Positions 53,099 to 63,024 are shown, counted from the stretch's first letter. The stretch: 64,000 bases of DNA from Bacteroidota bacterium (GCA_023412765.1 JAEZBX010000061.1:3416-67415), one strand, 5' to 3'. Made by a program: numbers and translations. Notes: generated by a model from the letters alone, not told the origin.

Positions 53099-53977
53099 CT
53101 ATGCTTCGTCGATGTAGCGCTTGGTAATGGGTTGATATGAGTCAATTCGCCGATCCCGGAGAAAAGGCCAGTGCGTTCTGTAAGAATCGGTCTTGTCGAG
53201 ATCAACTGGCATCACATGGACTTCTTCCTTATCGTGAGATGCCTGATACAGTATACGGCCGAACGGATTGGCAATAAAGGATCCACCCCAAAAATTCATT
53301 GCGCCGTTCTGCTCAAGTCCAATCCGATTAACACTCACGACATGAATACCATTTGCAACTGCGTGACTTCGTTGAATGGTTTGCCAGGCATTGAACTGCT
53401 CACTATTGGTCTCTTCATCCTGCGAAGTCGCCCAGCCAATAGCAGTGGGGTAAAACAATATCTCTGCGCCCATGAGTGCCGTGATCCTGGCTCCTTCAGG
53501 GTACCATTGATCCCAGCAAATTAATACACCGATGGTGGCGAACTTCGTCTTGAAGATTTTATATCCGAGATCACCGGGAGTAAAGTAAAATTTTTCGTAG
53601 TAAGCCGGGTCATCAGGTATGTGCATTTTACGATACTTTCCAAGGTACGCACCATCCGCATCCAACACAGCTGTAGTATTGTGATAAATGCCTTGAGTCC
53701 TCTTCTCAAACAATGACGCGATAATCACAATGCCTAACTCTTTGGCTACTGCTGAAAAGGCTTCTGTGGAAGGGCCGGGAATAGGTTCAGCAAGCTTGAA
53801 GTTGTCGTAGTCCTCAACATCACAGAAGTAATGTGAAAGGAATAACTCCTGGAGGCATACAATCTGTGCACCCTTCCCCGCGGCGTCGCGGATTTTGACA
53901 ATTGCTTTCTCAAGATTTTCCTTTGGCTCTTTCGCACAAGCCATTTGTACGATACCTACGTTTACGATTTTGCTCAC
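53099..53977 (-). CDS. aguB: N-carbamoylputrescine amidase-like nitrilase
   Basis: A protein of 292 residues starting with GTG (53977). The nitrilase triad is E44 in CLQELFLSHYFC, K117 in KYRKMHIPDD and C154 in LICWDQWYPEGAR. The FLSHYFCDVEDYDNFKLAEP stretch and overall length match AguB, which converts N-carbamoylputrescine to putrescine, CO2 and ammonia in the arginine-agmatine route. The partner agmatine deiminase (aguA) is not in the window. It is codirectional with gltD but separated from it by a strong terminator. Confidence 0.9.
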   Translation of the reverse strand: MSKIVNVGIVQMACAKEPKENLEKAIVKIRDAAGKGAQIVCLQELFLSHYFCDVEDYDNFKLAEPIPGPSTEAFSAVAKELGIVIIASLFEKRTQGIYHNTTAVLDADGAYLGKYRKMHIPDDPAYYEKFYFTPGDLGYKIFKTKFATIGVLICWDQWYPEGARITALMGAEILFYPTAIGWATSQDEETNSEQFNAWQTIQRSHAVANGIHVVSVNRIGLEQNGAMNFWGGSFIANPFGRILYQASHDKEEVHVMPVDLDKTDSYRTHWPFLRDRRIDSYQPITKRYIDEA

Positions 53978-54051
53978 GATGTTGATTTAAGACGCAAAAG
54001 TAGGAAGTAATTTGAGTTGGAAAAAGTTCAGGCTCTGAAGGTATCAAAAGC

Positions 54052-54080
54052 AAAAACGCAGACTTATTGTCTGCGTTTTT
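54052..54080. terminator. Strong terminator after gltBD
   Basis: A perfect 12-bp stem (AAAAACGCAGAC / GTCTGCGTTTTT) with a 5-nt loop, flanked by A and T tracts so that it can work in both directions. It lies 51 bp past the gltD stop and 75 bp before the aguB start, ending the glutamate synthase operon. Confidence 0.88.
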
Positions 54081-54130
54081 GAAGTTTGTTATGCAATGCT
54101 TCTAAGCTGATTTCATTTACTTCATTCCGT

Positions 54131-55606
54131 TTAGGCTTCACTCTCAATGTGAACAAATGATTCGTCTTTAGTTTCCAGCGCCGAAGTTCCCATCAGCCAG
54201 GTATCAACAGCGTGTGCTGCTTCCCGACCTTCAGAAATTGCCCACACCACAAGGGATTGACCTCGCCTGATATCGCCTGCAGCAAATACACCTTCCTCTG
54301 TTGTGCGATAATTTTGCGTTTTGATATTGCCGCGCTCATCCAAAGCTAACTTTAGCTCATCTACCATTCCACCTCTTTCCGCGCCTGTGAATCCAATGGC
54401 TAACAACGCCAACTCGCAAGGGATCACTCTCTCCGAACCTGGAATCTCTTCGAAGCCCATTCTGCCTTCCTTATTAACCCCCCACGTGATATCGACAATT
54501 TTCAGGCCCGACAAGCGGCCCATGCTGTCTCCCAAAAATTCTTTTGTAAGAATAGCCCATTTTCTTTCCACCCCTTCTTCGTGAGAAGATGATGTCATAA
54601 GGACCATCGGCCAAAGTGGCCATGGATTTGTACCTTCATTTCGTTGCAATGGTGGCTTGGCCAACAGCTCTATCTGTGTTACTGATTTTGCCGATTGTCT
54701 GTTCGATGTACCGACGCAATCTGAACCCGTGTCTCCTCCACCAATGACTAAAACGTTCTTTCCATTGGCGAGAATTTCTCCTGAAGAAATGGTATCGCCA
54801 GCTACCCGCTTGTTCTGTTGTGTCAGAAAATCCATTGCATAATGTACTCCGCTGAGATTACGCCCTGGAATCGGAAGATCGCGCGGTGCTGATGCTCCTC
54901 CACAGACCAATATAGCATCAAACTCATCCTGGAGATGTTTTGCGCTGATATTGACCCCCACATGAGCATTGGTTCTGAAGACAATACCCTCTTGCTCCAT
55001 AATCCGCAGGCGTCGTTCCAACGTCCACTTTTCTAATTTAAAATCAGGGATGCCATATCGAAGAAGGCCTCCGATCCGGTCACTTCTTTCGAAAACCGTA
55101 ACCCAGTGTCCAGCTTTGTTCAATTGGGCGGCAGCTGCAAGACCTGCAGGGCCCGACCCAATAATTGCAACGCGTTTGCCTGTTCTGCTCTTTGGAGGAT
55201 TAGGTTTGATATATCCCTTTTCAAAAGCAGTTTCTGCTATCGTCTTTTCTATATATTCAATAGTGACAGGCTTGTTATTAATACTAAGAACACAACTGGC
55301 TTCGCACGGAGCAGGGCAAATTCGTCCGGTAAACTCCGGGAAGTTATTGGTGCTGCTCAATATACGAATCGCATCTTCCCATTTTTTCTGAAAGACCGCG
55401 TCGTTGAAATCAGGAATGTTATTACCCAGAGGGCAACCGTTGTGACAAAACGGAACACCACAATCCATACAACGCGATGCCTGTTGTTTAACCTTTTCCT
55501 TGTCGAGCGGATTATAAACTTCCTTATAGTCTTTTATTCTCTCTTTCGGATCCCGGGATTTTGGCATCTCCCGGTCGAACTTCATAAATCCATCAATTTG
55601 TCCCAT
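54131..55606 (-). CDS. gltD: Glutamate synthase small subunit
   Basis: A protein of 491 residues. The N-terminal 4Fe-4S region has CMDCGVPFCHNGCPLGNNIP and the second cysteine group CPAPCEASC. FAD binding: VAIIGSGPAGLAAAAQLNKA; NADPH binding: VLVIGGGDTGSDCVGTSNRQ; C-terminal FAD stretch GVFAAGDIRRGQSLVVWAIS. It takes electrons from NADPH and passes them to GltB. The order gltB-gltD with a 39-bp gap indicates one operon. Confidence 0.96.
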   Translation of the reverse strand: MGQIDGFMKFDREMPKSRDPKERIKDYKEVYNPLDKEKVKQQASRCMDCGVPFCHNGCPLGNNIPDFNDAVFQKKWEDAIRILSSTNNFPEFTGRICPAPCEASCVLSINNKPVTIEYIEKTIAETAFEKGYIKPNPPKSRTGKRVAIIGSGPAGLAAAAQLNKAGHWVTVFERSDRIGGLLRYGIPDFKLEKWTLERRLRIMEQEGIVFRTNAHVGVNISAKHLQDEFDAILVCGGASAPRDLPIPGRNLSGVHYAMDFLTQQNKRVAGDTISSGEILANGKNVLVIGGGDTGSDCVGTSNRQSAKSVTQIELLAKPPLQRNEGTNPWPLWPMVLMTSSSHEEGVERKWAILTKEFLGDSMGRLSGLKIVDITWGVNKEGRMGFEEIPGSERVIPCELALLAIGFTGAERGGMVDELKLALDERGNIKTQNYRTTEEGVFAAGDIRRGQSLVVWAISEGREAAHAVDTWLMGTSALETKDESFVHIESEA

Positions 55607-55645
55607 GCTATGTTTGAAGCGCTATTGTTAATTGTGATTGTTCTA

Positions 55646-58600
55646 TTAAACCTTCATTTTGGTTGGCTCTGGAATACCGATTTCATCATTCACGGTTGAT
55701 TGATGTCTTACCTTCTGCTTCGAGAGAACCAGCTTATAATCTTTTGGCATCACCTTCACGAATAATTCGCAGGCAACAGACCAGTTTTCAATGATCCACT
55801 CGGCGGGATCACTGCCAGTATAACTGAAATGGCGTTCGATCATACCCTTGACTTCGGCCTTGTCGTCATCCTCGAGAGTTTCCAGCTCTACCATATCCTT
55901 GTTGCAGAGTCTTTCGAGTGCGTGCTCTGGATCAAACACATAAGCAATTCCGCCGCTCATACCAGCCGCGAAGTTCCGACCCGTCTTCCCCAGAATAACT
56001 ACGCGACCACCAGTCATATATTCACAAGCATGGTCGCCTACGCCTTCTACGACTGCAGTTACGCCCGAATTCCTTACGCAGAAACGCTCACCAGCCTGCC
56101 CGCGGATATATGCTTCACCTGAAGTCGCTCCATAGAATGCTACGTTGCCAATAATAATATTGTCCTCAGGTTTGAACGAAGCTTCCTTATCGGGATACAC
56201 TAATAATTTGCCCCCTGACAATCCTTTTCCAAAATAATCGTTCGCCTCGCCTTCAAGCTCAAACGTTACGCCTGGAGCAACGAAAGCTCCGAAGCTTTGT
56301 CCCGCTGACCCTTTGAAAGTAAAGTGAATGGTGTCTGCGGGCAGTCCTTTTCCTTTGTATTTTTTAGAGATCTCGTTTGAAAGAAGTGCTCCTGTAGTTC
56401 TGTCAGTGTTTCTGATGATGAATTTTTCGCGAACGGGTTCGCCTTCATCAAGTGATTGACGGGCAGCTTCAACCAACTTCCAATCCAAAACTTTCTCTAA
56501 TTCGAAATCCTGATCTATCTGTTTGTAGAGTCCAACATGTTCTCTCACAGGTTCACGATGAAGAATAGAAGAAAGATCGAGCTTTTTCACCTTCCAATGA
56601 TCTATATCTTGTCTTACGCGCAGCATGTCTGAGCGTCCTACCATTTCGTTTACCGTACGGAACCCTAATTCGGCCATTACTTCCCGGAGATCCTGAGCCA
56701 GGAACTTGAAGAAGTTAACAACATCATCTGGATTTCCAGTGAATAGTTTTCTCAAGTCTTCATCCTGAGTAGCTATTCCAACCGGACAAGTATTCAAGTG
56801 ACACTTACGCATCATAATGCAACCTTCGACCACTAGCGCAGCCGTTGCAACACCCCATTCCTCGGCTCCCAACAAAGTTGCTATTGCAATGTCTCGTCCT
56901 GTCCGGATCTGACCGTCCGTCTGAAGTACAACGCGGCTTCTTAGATTATTTTTAACCAGCGTTTGATGCGCTTCTGCCAGGCCAAGTTCCCATGGCAATC
57001 CTGCATGGCGAACAGAACTGATCGGCGAAGCACCTGTTCCACCATCGCCACCTGAAATCAAAATAGCGTCGGCCTTTGCTTTGGCAACACCTGCCGCAAC
57101 GGTACCAACACCCGCTTGCGATACAAGTTTCACATTAATTCTCGCATGGCGGTTTGCGTTCTTTAAATCGTAAATAAGCTGAGCAAGATCTTCAATAGAG
57201 TAAATGTCGTGATGGGGAGGCGGGGATATCAGACCCACGCCAGGCGTCGAATGCCGGACCCTACCGATCCATTCATCCACTTTATGCCCAGGCAGCTGAC
57301 CGCCTTCGCCTGGCTTAGCGCCCTGAGCCATTTTGATCTGGAGCTCATCTGCGTTCGTAAGATAATAGCTGGTTACACCAAAGCGACCGGATGCTACCTG
57401 TTTGATGGCTGACCTTTCCCAGTCACCGTTTGCTTTTTTCTCGAATCGTACCTCATCCTCTCCGCCTTCTCCGCTATTACTTTTTCCGCCTATACGATTC
57501 ATCGCAATAGCTAAGGTGCTGTGCGCCTCATGCGATATTGAACCGAATGACATCGCACCAGTTGCAAAACGTTTGTATATCTCTTCCGCAGGCTCAACTT
57601 CGCTGATAGGAATCGGATTCCTCTTCTTAAATTCAAATAATCCGCGGAAGGTTAATGTATCCTCAGCCTGATCATTGATCTTCTGAGCATACTTCTTGTA
57701 GATTGAATAGTTGTTTGTCTTGGTGGAATGCTGCAGCCAATGAATTACCTCCGGGCTGAACAAATGTTTTTCACCGCGACGTTTCCATTGATACAGCCCG
57801 CCGACCTGCAGCTCTTTGCTTTCAATCTCGAAAGCAAGGTTATGACGCACCAGTACTTCTCTTGCCAGATCATCAAACGACAAACCTTCAATACGACTAA
57901 TAGTGCCTTTGAAACATTTCTCGACAACATCGCATCCGAGACCCAACGCCTCAAATATCTGAGAAGACTGATACGACTGCAGCGTGCTGATACCCATTTT
58001 CGACATCACCTTTAACAAGCCACTGCCAACCGCCTTTTGATAATTTTCGTATGCCTCTTCGTCGGTCAAACGCTTTGAGAACAAATCGTGTTTGTTCATA
58101 AAGTGAATGGTCTCTAATGCCATGTAAGGGTTCACCGCACTGGCACCATATCCGATGATCGTAGCAAAATGGTGAACTTCCCATGCGTCTCCAGCCTCGA
58201 CAACCAGCCCGGCCTCCGTACGAATTCTTTTTCCAACCAAATATTGGTGAACTGCTCCAACCGACAACAGTGAAGGTATGGGCGCGAACTCATCGCTGAT
58301 CTTGCGATCGGAAAGAATCAGAATTTTCTTGCCCGCGCGAACCGCCCTTTCTGCTTCAGCACAGATTCTGTCAAGGCTTTCCTCCAGCCGTCCCGGTTTT
58401 CCGTCTGCTTTGAATACACATTGAAGTACTGCACTTTCAAAACCCTGGTCCTGCAGATGCTTGAATTTCTCAAGATCACTATTTAACAGGACAGGCTGTG
58501 AGATATGTATCTGACGGGTATGCTCAGGAGTCTCATCCAGCACATTGAGGCTGGAACCAACCCGTGTAAACAACGACATGACCAGGCGCTCACGAATTGG

Positions 58601-60199
58601 ATCGATCGGCGGATTGCTTACTTGCGCAAAATGTTGCTTGAAGTAGTTGGAGACGTGCCGGCTTTCCTTGGATAATACAGCCTGCGGCGTATCGTCTCCC
58701 ATCGAACCTATGGCCTCATAGCCTTTTTCCGCCATAGGAAGTATAAGAGTCTTAACGTCTTCGCTGGTATAACCATAAGCGTTCTGACGTTGAATCAGCG
58801 TCTTCTCATCGAAAAAGCTTTCAATCCATTCCTGCTCGGGTTCCAGTCTAAGTTTCAGACGATTCTGAATAATCCAGTTATAATATGCCTTCCCCTCATA
58901 AACAGCCCGTTTTACTTTTTCATCATCAAGGACTTTTCCCAACTCCAAATCCACCATCAACATTTTTCCTGGAGTGATGCGTCCCTTTTCCAATACGTCC
59001 TTTGGATCGATCTGCAAAGCACCCGCCTCTGAGGCGGCAATAACCCTTCCAGAACGGGTAACACAGTAACGAAGCGGACGAAGACCATTTCTGTCTAACG
59101 TTGCCCCTATACGTGAACCGTCGGTAAAGACCAGAGCTGCCGGACCATCCCAAGGCTCCATCATCGATGCATGGTACTTATAAAACGCCTTGCGATGGGG
59201 ATCCATCAATTTATTATCCTGCCAGGCTTCGGGAACGAGCATCATCAGCACGTGTGGCAAAGTGCGTCCTGATAGCACCAACATTTCTACGAGAGCATCG
59301 AGATTCGCTGAATCAGAGCCATCCGGACTGGTGATGGGCAAAAGCATTTTCAATTCTTCATCCGTAAAGAATGTAGATTTGAAAAGTGCCTCTTTAGACT
59401 TCATTTTGTTGACGTTCCCCCGAATGGTATTGATTTCACCATTGTGAGCGATGAACCTGAATGGTTGTGCCAGTTTCCAGTTCGGAAATGTATTAGTCGA
59501 AAACCTGCTATGCACCAAGGCAAGTGCAGTTTTCAGGCGGGAATCCTGGAGGTCATAAAAGTATTCGCGCAACTGCTCTGTGCGAAGTTGACCTTTATAC
59601 ACAATGGTCCGCGACGAGAAACTTGTGATGTAGAATTCGTTATTACTACCCTTTACATCGCGGGAAATGGCATGCGAAGTGTGGTTTCTTAGAACAAAGA
59701 GCTTGCGTTCCAATGCTGTACCAACGATACTCTCGTCCTTAGCCTTGACGAAAACCTGCTCGATAACCGGCTCAACTTCAACAGCACCCGGACCTGGAAC
59801 GCTGTGATCGACCGGAACTACCCGATATCCAATCAGTTCGAGGCCTAATTCCTTGATATTCTTTCGCAGTACCTCGCGGCACGCATTCAATACTTTCTTG
59901 TCGCGGGGGAAAAATACGATACCAACGCCATAGCTACCCGGCGAGGGTAATTTAAACCCAAGGCGGCCGCATTCTTCTTCAAAAAAATCGTGAGGTAATT
60001 GAATTAATATACCTGCTCCATCTCCGGTCTTCGGACTGCTTCCTTTCCCGCCCCGATGCTCCATGTTCTCCAACATTGAGAGTGCATCGCGAACATTTTG
60101 ATTCGTTTTTGAGCCGTTAATATTGGCTACGAAACCAATACCGCAGGCATCATGCTCCAGTTCAGGGGTGTACAAACCATGGCTGGTTTTTTCTTTCAT
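55646..60199 (-). CDS. gltB: Glutamate synthase large subunit
   Basis: A protein of 1517 residues from the ATG at 60199; an upstream frame through the leader hairpin is rejected. The N-terminal propeptide is short and the amidotransferase nucleophile is C19 in HDACGIGFVANINGS. The glutaminase domain, central domain, FMN-binding synthase domain (AKPGEGGQLPGHKVDEWIGR, HSTPGVGLISPPPHHDIYSI, VSQAGVGTVAAGVAKAKADA, ILISGGDGGTGASPIS) with the 3Fe-4S cysteines (GCIMMRKCHLNTCPVG) and the GXGXG C-terminal domain are all present. It makes two glutamates from glutamine and 2-oxoglutarate with GltD. A terminator-like hairpin lies just before the start. Confidence 0.96.
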   Translation of the reverse strand: MKEKTSHGLYTPELEHDACGIGFVANINGSKTNQNVRDALSMLENMEHRGGKGSSPKTGDGAGILIQLPHDFFEEECGRLGFKLPSPGSYGVGIVFFPRDKKVLNACREVLRKNIKELGLELIGYRVVPVDHSVPGPGAVEVEPVIEQVFVKAKDESIVGTALERKLFVLRNHTSHAISRDVKGSNNEFYITSFSSRTIVYKGQLRTEQLREYFYDLQDSRLKTALALVHSRFSTNTFPNWKLAQPFRFIAHNGEINTIRGNVNKMKSKEALFKSTFFTDEELKMLLPITSPDGSDSANLDALVEMLVLSGRTLPHVLMMLVPEAWQDNKLMDPHRKAFYKYHASMMEPWDGPAALVFTDGSRIGATLDRNGLRPLRYCVTRSGRVIAASEAGALQIDPKDVLEKGRITPGKMLMVDLELGKVLDDEKVKRAVYEGKAYYNWIIQNRLKLRLEPEQEWIESFFDEKTLIQRQNAYGYTSEDVKTLILPMAEKGYEAIGSMGDDTPQAVLSKESRHVSNYFKQHFAQVSNPPIDPIRERLVMSLFTRVGSSLNVLDETPEHTRQIHISQPVLLNSDLEKFKHLQDQGFESAVLQCVFKADGKPGRLEESLDRICAEAERAVRAGKKILILSDRKISDEFAPIPSLLSVGAVHQYLVGKRIRTEAGLVVEAGDAWEVHHFATIIGYGASAVNPYMALETIHFMNKHDLFSKRLTDEEAYENYQKAVGSGLLKVMSKMGISTLQSYQSSQIFEALGLGCDVVEKCFKGTISRIEGLSFDDLAREVLVRHNLAFEIESKELQVGGLYQWKRRGEKHLFSPEVIHWLQHSTKTNNYSIYKKYAQKINDQAEDTLTFRGLFEFKKRNPIPISEVEPAEEIYKRFATGAMSFGSISHEAHSTLAIAMNRIGGKSNSGEGGEDEVRFEKKANGDWERSAIKQVASGRFGVTSYYLTNADELQIKMAQGAKPGEGGQLPGHKVDEWIGRVRHSTPGVGLISPPPHHDIYSIEDLAQLIYDLKNANRHARINVKLVSQAGVGTVAAGVAKAKADAILISGGDGGTGASPISSVRHAGLPWELGLAEAHQTLVKNNLRSRVVLQTDGQIRTGRDIAIATLLGAEEWGVATAALVVEGCIMMRKCHLNTCPVGIATQDEDLRKLFTGNPDDVVNFFKFLAQDLREVMAELGFRTVNEMVGRSDMLRVRQDIDHWKVKKLDLSSILHREPVREHVGLYKQIDQDFELEKVLDWKLVEAARQSLDEGEPVREKFIIRNTDRTTGALLSNEISKKYKGKGLPADTIHFTFKGSAGQSFGAFVAPGVTFELEGEANDYFGKGLSGGKLLVYPDKEASFKPEDNIIIGNVAFYGATSGEAYIRGQAGERFCVRNSGVTAVVEGVGDHACEYMTGGRVVILGKTGRNFAAGMSGGIAYVFDPEHALERLCNKDMVELETLEDDDKAEVKGMIERHFSYTGSDPAEWIIENWSVACELFVKVMPKDYKLVLSKQKVRHQSTVNDEIGIPEPTKMKV

Positions 60200-60221
60200 C
60201 GTCTGGTGGTTTAAATAATAA

Positions 60222-60253
60222 AAAAAGCTCCATTCAGGGCAAAATGGAGTTTT
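60222..60253 (-). promoter_or_regulatory. Terminator-like hairpin in the gltB leader
   Basis: On the minus strand AAAACTCCATT pairs with AATGGAGCTTTT (one G-U), with a 7-8-nt loop, followed directly by a T-run and 23 bp later by the gltB ATG. It could end transcripts from the mnmD side or act as an attenuator for gltBD. I see no leader peptide or alternative pairing that would prove attenuation. Confidence 0.5.
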
Positions 60254-60386
60254 GAATTTACGTAACAAACAGAAGGAAATTCTGCATTCGTTCTGATTTG
60301 TCGCGATTTTTTGAATCTTTTCACAAATAAATCCAGCATGTTTAAATATTAGAAAGTGGTAACGATTGCAAGATGCCCGATTTTAA

Positions 60387-60430
60387 ATATTTGCAAAATC
60401 AACGAAAACGATTGGGATATTTACAAAATC
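60387..60430. repeat. Direct repeat upstream of gltB
   Basis: ATATTTGCAAAATC (60387-60400) and ATATTTACAAAATC (60417-60430) differ at one base and are 30 bp apart, about three helical turns. They lie about 190 and 220 bp before gltB and 50-100 bp past mnmD. Spaced direct repeats suggest a protein site for gltBD control (inference). Confidence 0.5.
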
Positions 60431-60482
60431 CAACTCACTTCTTTATCTTTTAAATATTCCTTGATCATTTTTTTTAAAACGA

Positions 60483-61148
60483 TCAAGTCTTTCGCGCTCT
60501 GACCATTTCCTTCTTCCCGGGCGGGCCACTCAGCGTCTCGACAGTCATGTGCAACGCTTTCAGATCCCGTTTAAGTTGACCTTTGGCACAATAAGTTACC
60601 AGGATGCCTCCCGGTTTGATGGCTGTAACAACTTTTTCCAACACCCCCGGTTCCCAAAGTTGAGGCTGCTTAGAAGGCGCAAAGGCATCAAAATAAACCA
60701 GGTCAAAAGATTCGGCCTCAAGCTCAAATTCTTGCAACGTTGAACGCATCTTGAAAAGTTCAAAGTAGGGATCCAACGTAGTGCCTACTTGCCATTGCGA
60801 ACGATGGATAGAATAGAAATCGTCGACATTACTAAGGGTTTGCGGGTAATTTAAAATGGACCAGATATTTTCTGGTAGAGGAAAAGGTTCGATTGTTGTG
60901 TATCTCACCATTTGTTTTTGTGCCCTGGCCACTTCCAAAGTCAACACAGCATTCAAGCCGGTACCAAATCCCACCTCGAAAATTGAGATCTCGTGTTTGT
61001 CTACTCCGATGAAACACTTTAACCCGTTTTCGATGAACACGTGACGGGACTCGCGGATCGCGCCGTGAATTGAATGGTATGTCTCGTCCAGTTCGGGATT
61101 TCTTAGCGTATTGGAACCATCCTCAGTAGTGATGATCTCGAGGTTCAC
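60483..61148 (-). CDS. mnmD: tRNA (mnm5s2U34)-methyltransferase, stand-alone MnmD
   Basis: A protein of 221 residues, starting with GTG at 61148 inside the ispF stop (GTGA). The DUF752 methyltransferase domain shows SIHGAIRESRHVFIENGLK, the SAM motif ISIFEVGFGTGLNAVLTLEV, and DLVYFDAFAPSKQPQLWEPG followed by TYCAKGQLKRDLKAL. It finishes the 5-methylaminomethyl-2-thiouridine base at the tRNA wobble position. In E. coli this domain is fused to an oxidase (MnmC); the oxidase half is absent here, as in many Bacteroidota. Confidence 0.9.
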   Translation of the reverse strand: MNLEIITTEDGSNTLRNPELDETYHSIHGAIRESRHVFIENGLKCFIGVDKHEISIFEVGFGTGLNAVLTLEVARAQKQMVRYTTIEPFPLPENIWSILNYPQTLSNVDDFYSIHRSQWQVGTTLDPYFELFKMRSTLQEFELEAESFDLVYFDAFAPSKQPQLWEPGVLEKVVTAIKPGGILVTYCAKGQLKRDLKALHMTVETLSGPPGKKEMVRARKT

Positions 61149-61630
61149 GAATCCTTTTGAATTAAAGCTACGGCATAAGAGAACACACCTTCTTCACGCC
61201 CGACATAACCCAACTTTTCGTTCGTAGTTGCTTTGATCGAAACGTCTTCCTCAGAAATATTCATAAGGGGAGCAAGGACTTTTTTCATAGCGTCGATGTG
61301 AGGATTCACCTTCGGGCGTTCAAGACATACGGTACAATCGACGTTACCAATTGTCCACCCCCGCGCTGCAAGGAGAAATGTAACTTCCTTGAGAAAATAT
61401 TTGCTGTCCATACCTTTCCATCTTTCGTCGGTGTTGGGAAAGTGGTATCCAATATCACGAAGGTTTGCCGCCCCGAGCAAGGCATCACATATAGCATGTA
61501 TAAGCACGTCTGCATCAGAGTGTCCTACAGCACCCTTTTTGGCGCCAGGAAGTAGTATTCCCCCCAGGTAGAAATCCCTTCCTTCACTTAGTTGGTGGAC
61601 GTCGAACCCCATGCCTACACGCACTTTCAT
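61145..61630 (-). CDS. ispF: 2-C-methyl-D-erythritol 2,4-cyclodiphosphate synthase
   Basis: A protein of 161 residues with all landmarks: metal ligands D10 and H12 in GFDVHQL, H45 in GHSDADVLIHAICDALLGAA, the substrate stretch DIGYHFPNTDERWKGMDS, and the C-terminal ATTNEKLGYVGREEGV. It makes the cyclic diphosphate in the non-mevalonate isoprenoid pathway. It overlaps mnmD by 4 bp and follows the M16 peptidase after 7 bp, forming one unit with both. Confidence 0.96.
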   Translation of the reverse strand: MKVRVGMGFDVHQLSEGRDFYLGGILLPGAKKGAVGHSDADVLIHAICDALLGAANLRDIGYHFPNTDERWKGMDSKYFLKEVTFLLAARGWTIGNVDCTVCLERPKVNPHIDAMKKVLAPLMNISEEDVSIKATTNEKLGYVGREEGVFSYAVALIQKDS

Positions 61631-61637
61631 GAGTCAA

Positions 61638-62876
61638 TTATTTTTTTAAAGAATGGTAATAAAGTACGTTGGAATTCGCTTCCTGCAGAACCTCATTTGA
61701 CACCCTCTTGATGTCGGCCGTGGTAACAGCGTCTATCTTCCGGGCCTCTGTATTTACAAGGTTAGCGTCGCCTGACAGCTTTGCAAACGCCAGATTCATC
61801 GCCCGGTTAATCACTTCGACTTCCCCGAACTCCAGTATGGACTCTGCCTGATTCTTAACCTTATTTAGTTCGATCTCACTGAGATGGTTATCGCGAAGCT
61901 CACCAATTACTTTGTCAACTTCGTGCTCCGCGCCTTCCATGTCGACTCCATTGTTCAATCGCCCGCTTACCACAATGAGACCTGGGTCAATTGTGCCCAT
62001 AAGAAATGAAGAAATTGATGTGAAAATTTCCTTTTCCTTGACAAGTTTTTGATAAAGTCTGCTCGATTGCCCTCGCCCTAACAAATCGCTTAATAAGTCA
62101 AGTGCATAATAGTCCTGGTGAAATCTCCCCGGCATGTGCCATGCTTTGTAAAAAGCATTAGCCGGTACGTTTGCTTCAACGTTTAACGATCTTTTGCCCT
62201 GCTGTCGGGGCTCTGCGGGCAGAACCCGTTTGGGCTTTGCCGGCGAAATCGGACCAAACCATTTTTCGGCAAGACCGCGGACCTGGTCAACTGTAACATT
62301 GCCAGCAACTACCAATATCGCATTATCAGGTACATAATACTTGAAGAAGAATTCCTTCACATCGTCCATCGTCGCGTTTTCAATATGACTGACCTCTTTT
62401 CCTATCGTTGCCCATTGGTAAGGATGAACCTGATACGCGAGCGGTCGAAGCTTTAGCCACACATCGCCGTAGGGTTGATTGAGATAACGTTGTTTGAATT
62501 CTTCAATCACGACTTTGCGCTGCACCTCCAATACCTTTGGATCAAACGACAAGCTCATCATCCGATCGCTTTCAAGCCAAAAGCCCGTCTCTATGTTTGT
62601 AGCCGGCAAAGTCAGATAGTAGTTTGTAATGTCTGTATTTGTAAAGGCATTGTTCTCTCCACCAACACGCTGAAGGGGTTCATCGTAGTTGGGGATATTT
62701 TTTGAGCCGCCGAACATCAGATGCTCAAACAAATGAGCAAACCCGGTTTTGTCGGGATGCTCGTCGCGCGACCCGACATCATACAAAATGTTCATTACCG
62801 CTATCTGGACCGTGGGGTCTTCATGGACTATTACCCGCAATCCATTGTCAAGTACGAATTCCTTAAATAAAATCAT
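61638..62876 (-). CDS. M16-family zinc peptidase
   Basis: A protein of 412 residues from the ATG at 62876; the TTG three codons upstream is less likely. The inverted zinc motif HLFEH (48-52, in GFAHLFEHLMFGGSKNIP) and the downstream glutamate in VVIEEFKQRYLNQP give the full HxxEH...E site. The second half is the non-catalytic M16 domain (RPR-type stretch FLMGTIDPGLIVVSGRLNNG). There is no signal peptide. It is similar to processing-peptidase-like enzymes such as PqqL/YmxG. It is the first gene of the unit with ispF and mnmD. Confidence 0.92.
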   Translation of the reverse strand: MILFKEFVLDNGLRVIVHEDPTVQIAVMNILYDVGSRDEHPDKTGFAHLFEHLMFGGSKNIPNYDEPLQRVGGENNAFTNTDITNYYLTLPATNIETGFWLESDRMMSLSFDPKVLEVQRKVVIEEFKQRYLNQPYGDVWLKLRPLAYQVHPYQWATIGKEVSHIENATMDDVKEFFFKYYVPDNAILVVAGNVTVDQVRGLAEKWFGPISPAKPKRVLPAEPRQQGKRSLNVEANVPANAFYKAWHMPGRFHQDYYALDLLSDLLGRGQSSRLYQKLVKEKEIFTSISSFLMGTIDPGLIVVSGRLNNGVDMEGAEHEVDKVIGELRDNHLSEIELNKVKNQAESILEFGEVEVINRAMNLAFAKLSGDANLVNTEARKIDAVTTADIKRVSNEVLQEANSNVLYYHSLKK

Positions 62877-63000
62877 AAGGCGCAAAAATAGTAAACCTTC
62901 CGGTCAGTTAGATAGTGCTGGTGGTGGAGAGGATTGCCGCAAGGGCTTTAGGGCGCAAGGAATTTGTAAAAGGAGATAAACGTTCGATTAAAAACTACGC

Positions 63001-63008
63001 TACCTTTG
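63001..63008 (+). promoter_or_regulatory. Probable -7 box of the E1 gene
   Basis: TACCTTTG is a full match to TAnnTTTG, 17 bp before the ATG at 63025, giving a very short leader. The -33 region is not clear. Confidence 0.5.
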
Positions 63009-63024
63009 CTGCCCTGTTGCCCAT

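Noticed and set aside
55106..55699. 197-codon open frame antisense to gltD and the gltB end
   Set aside because: Overlaps two certain genes; the arginine- and serine-rich product looks like an antisense artefact.
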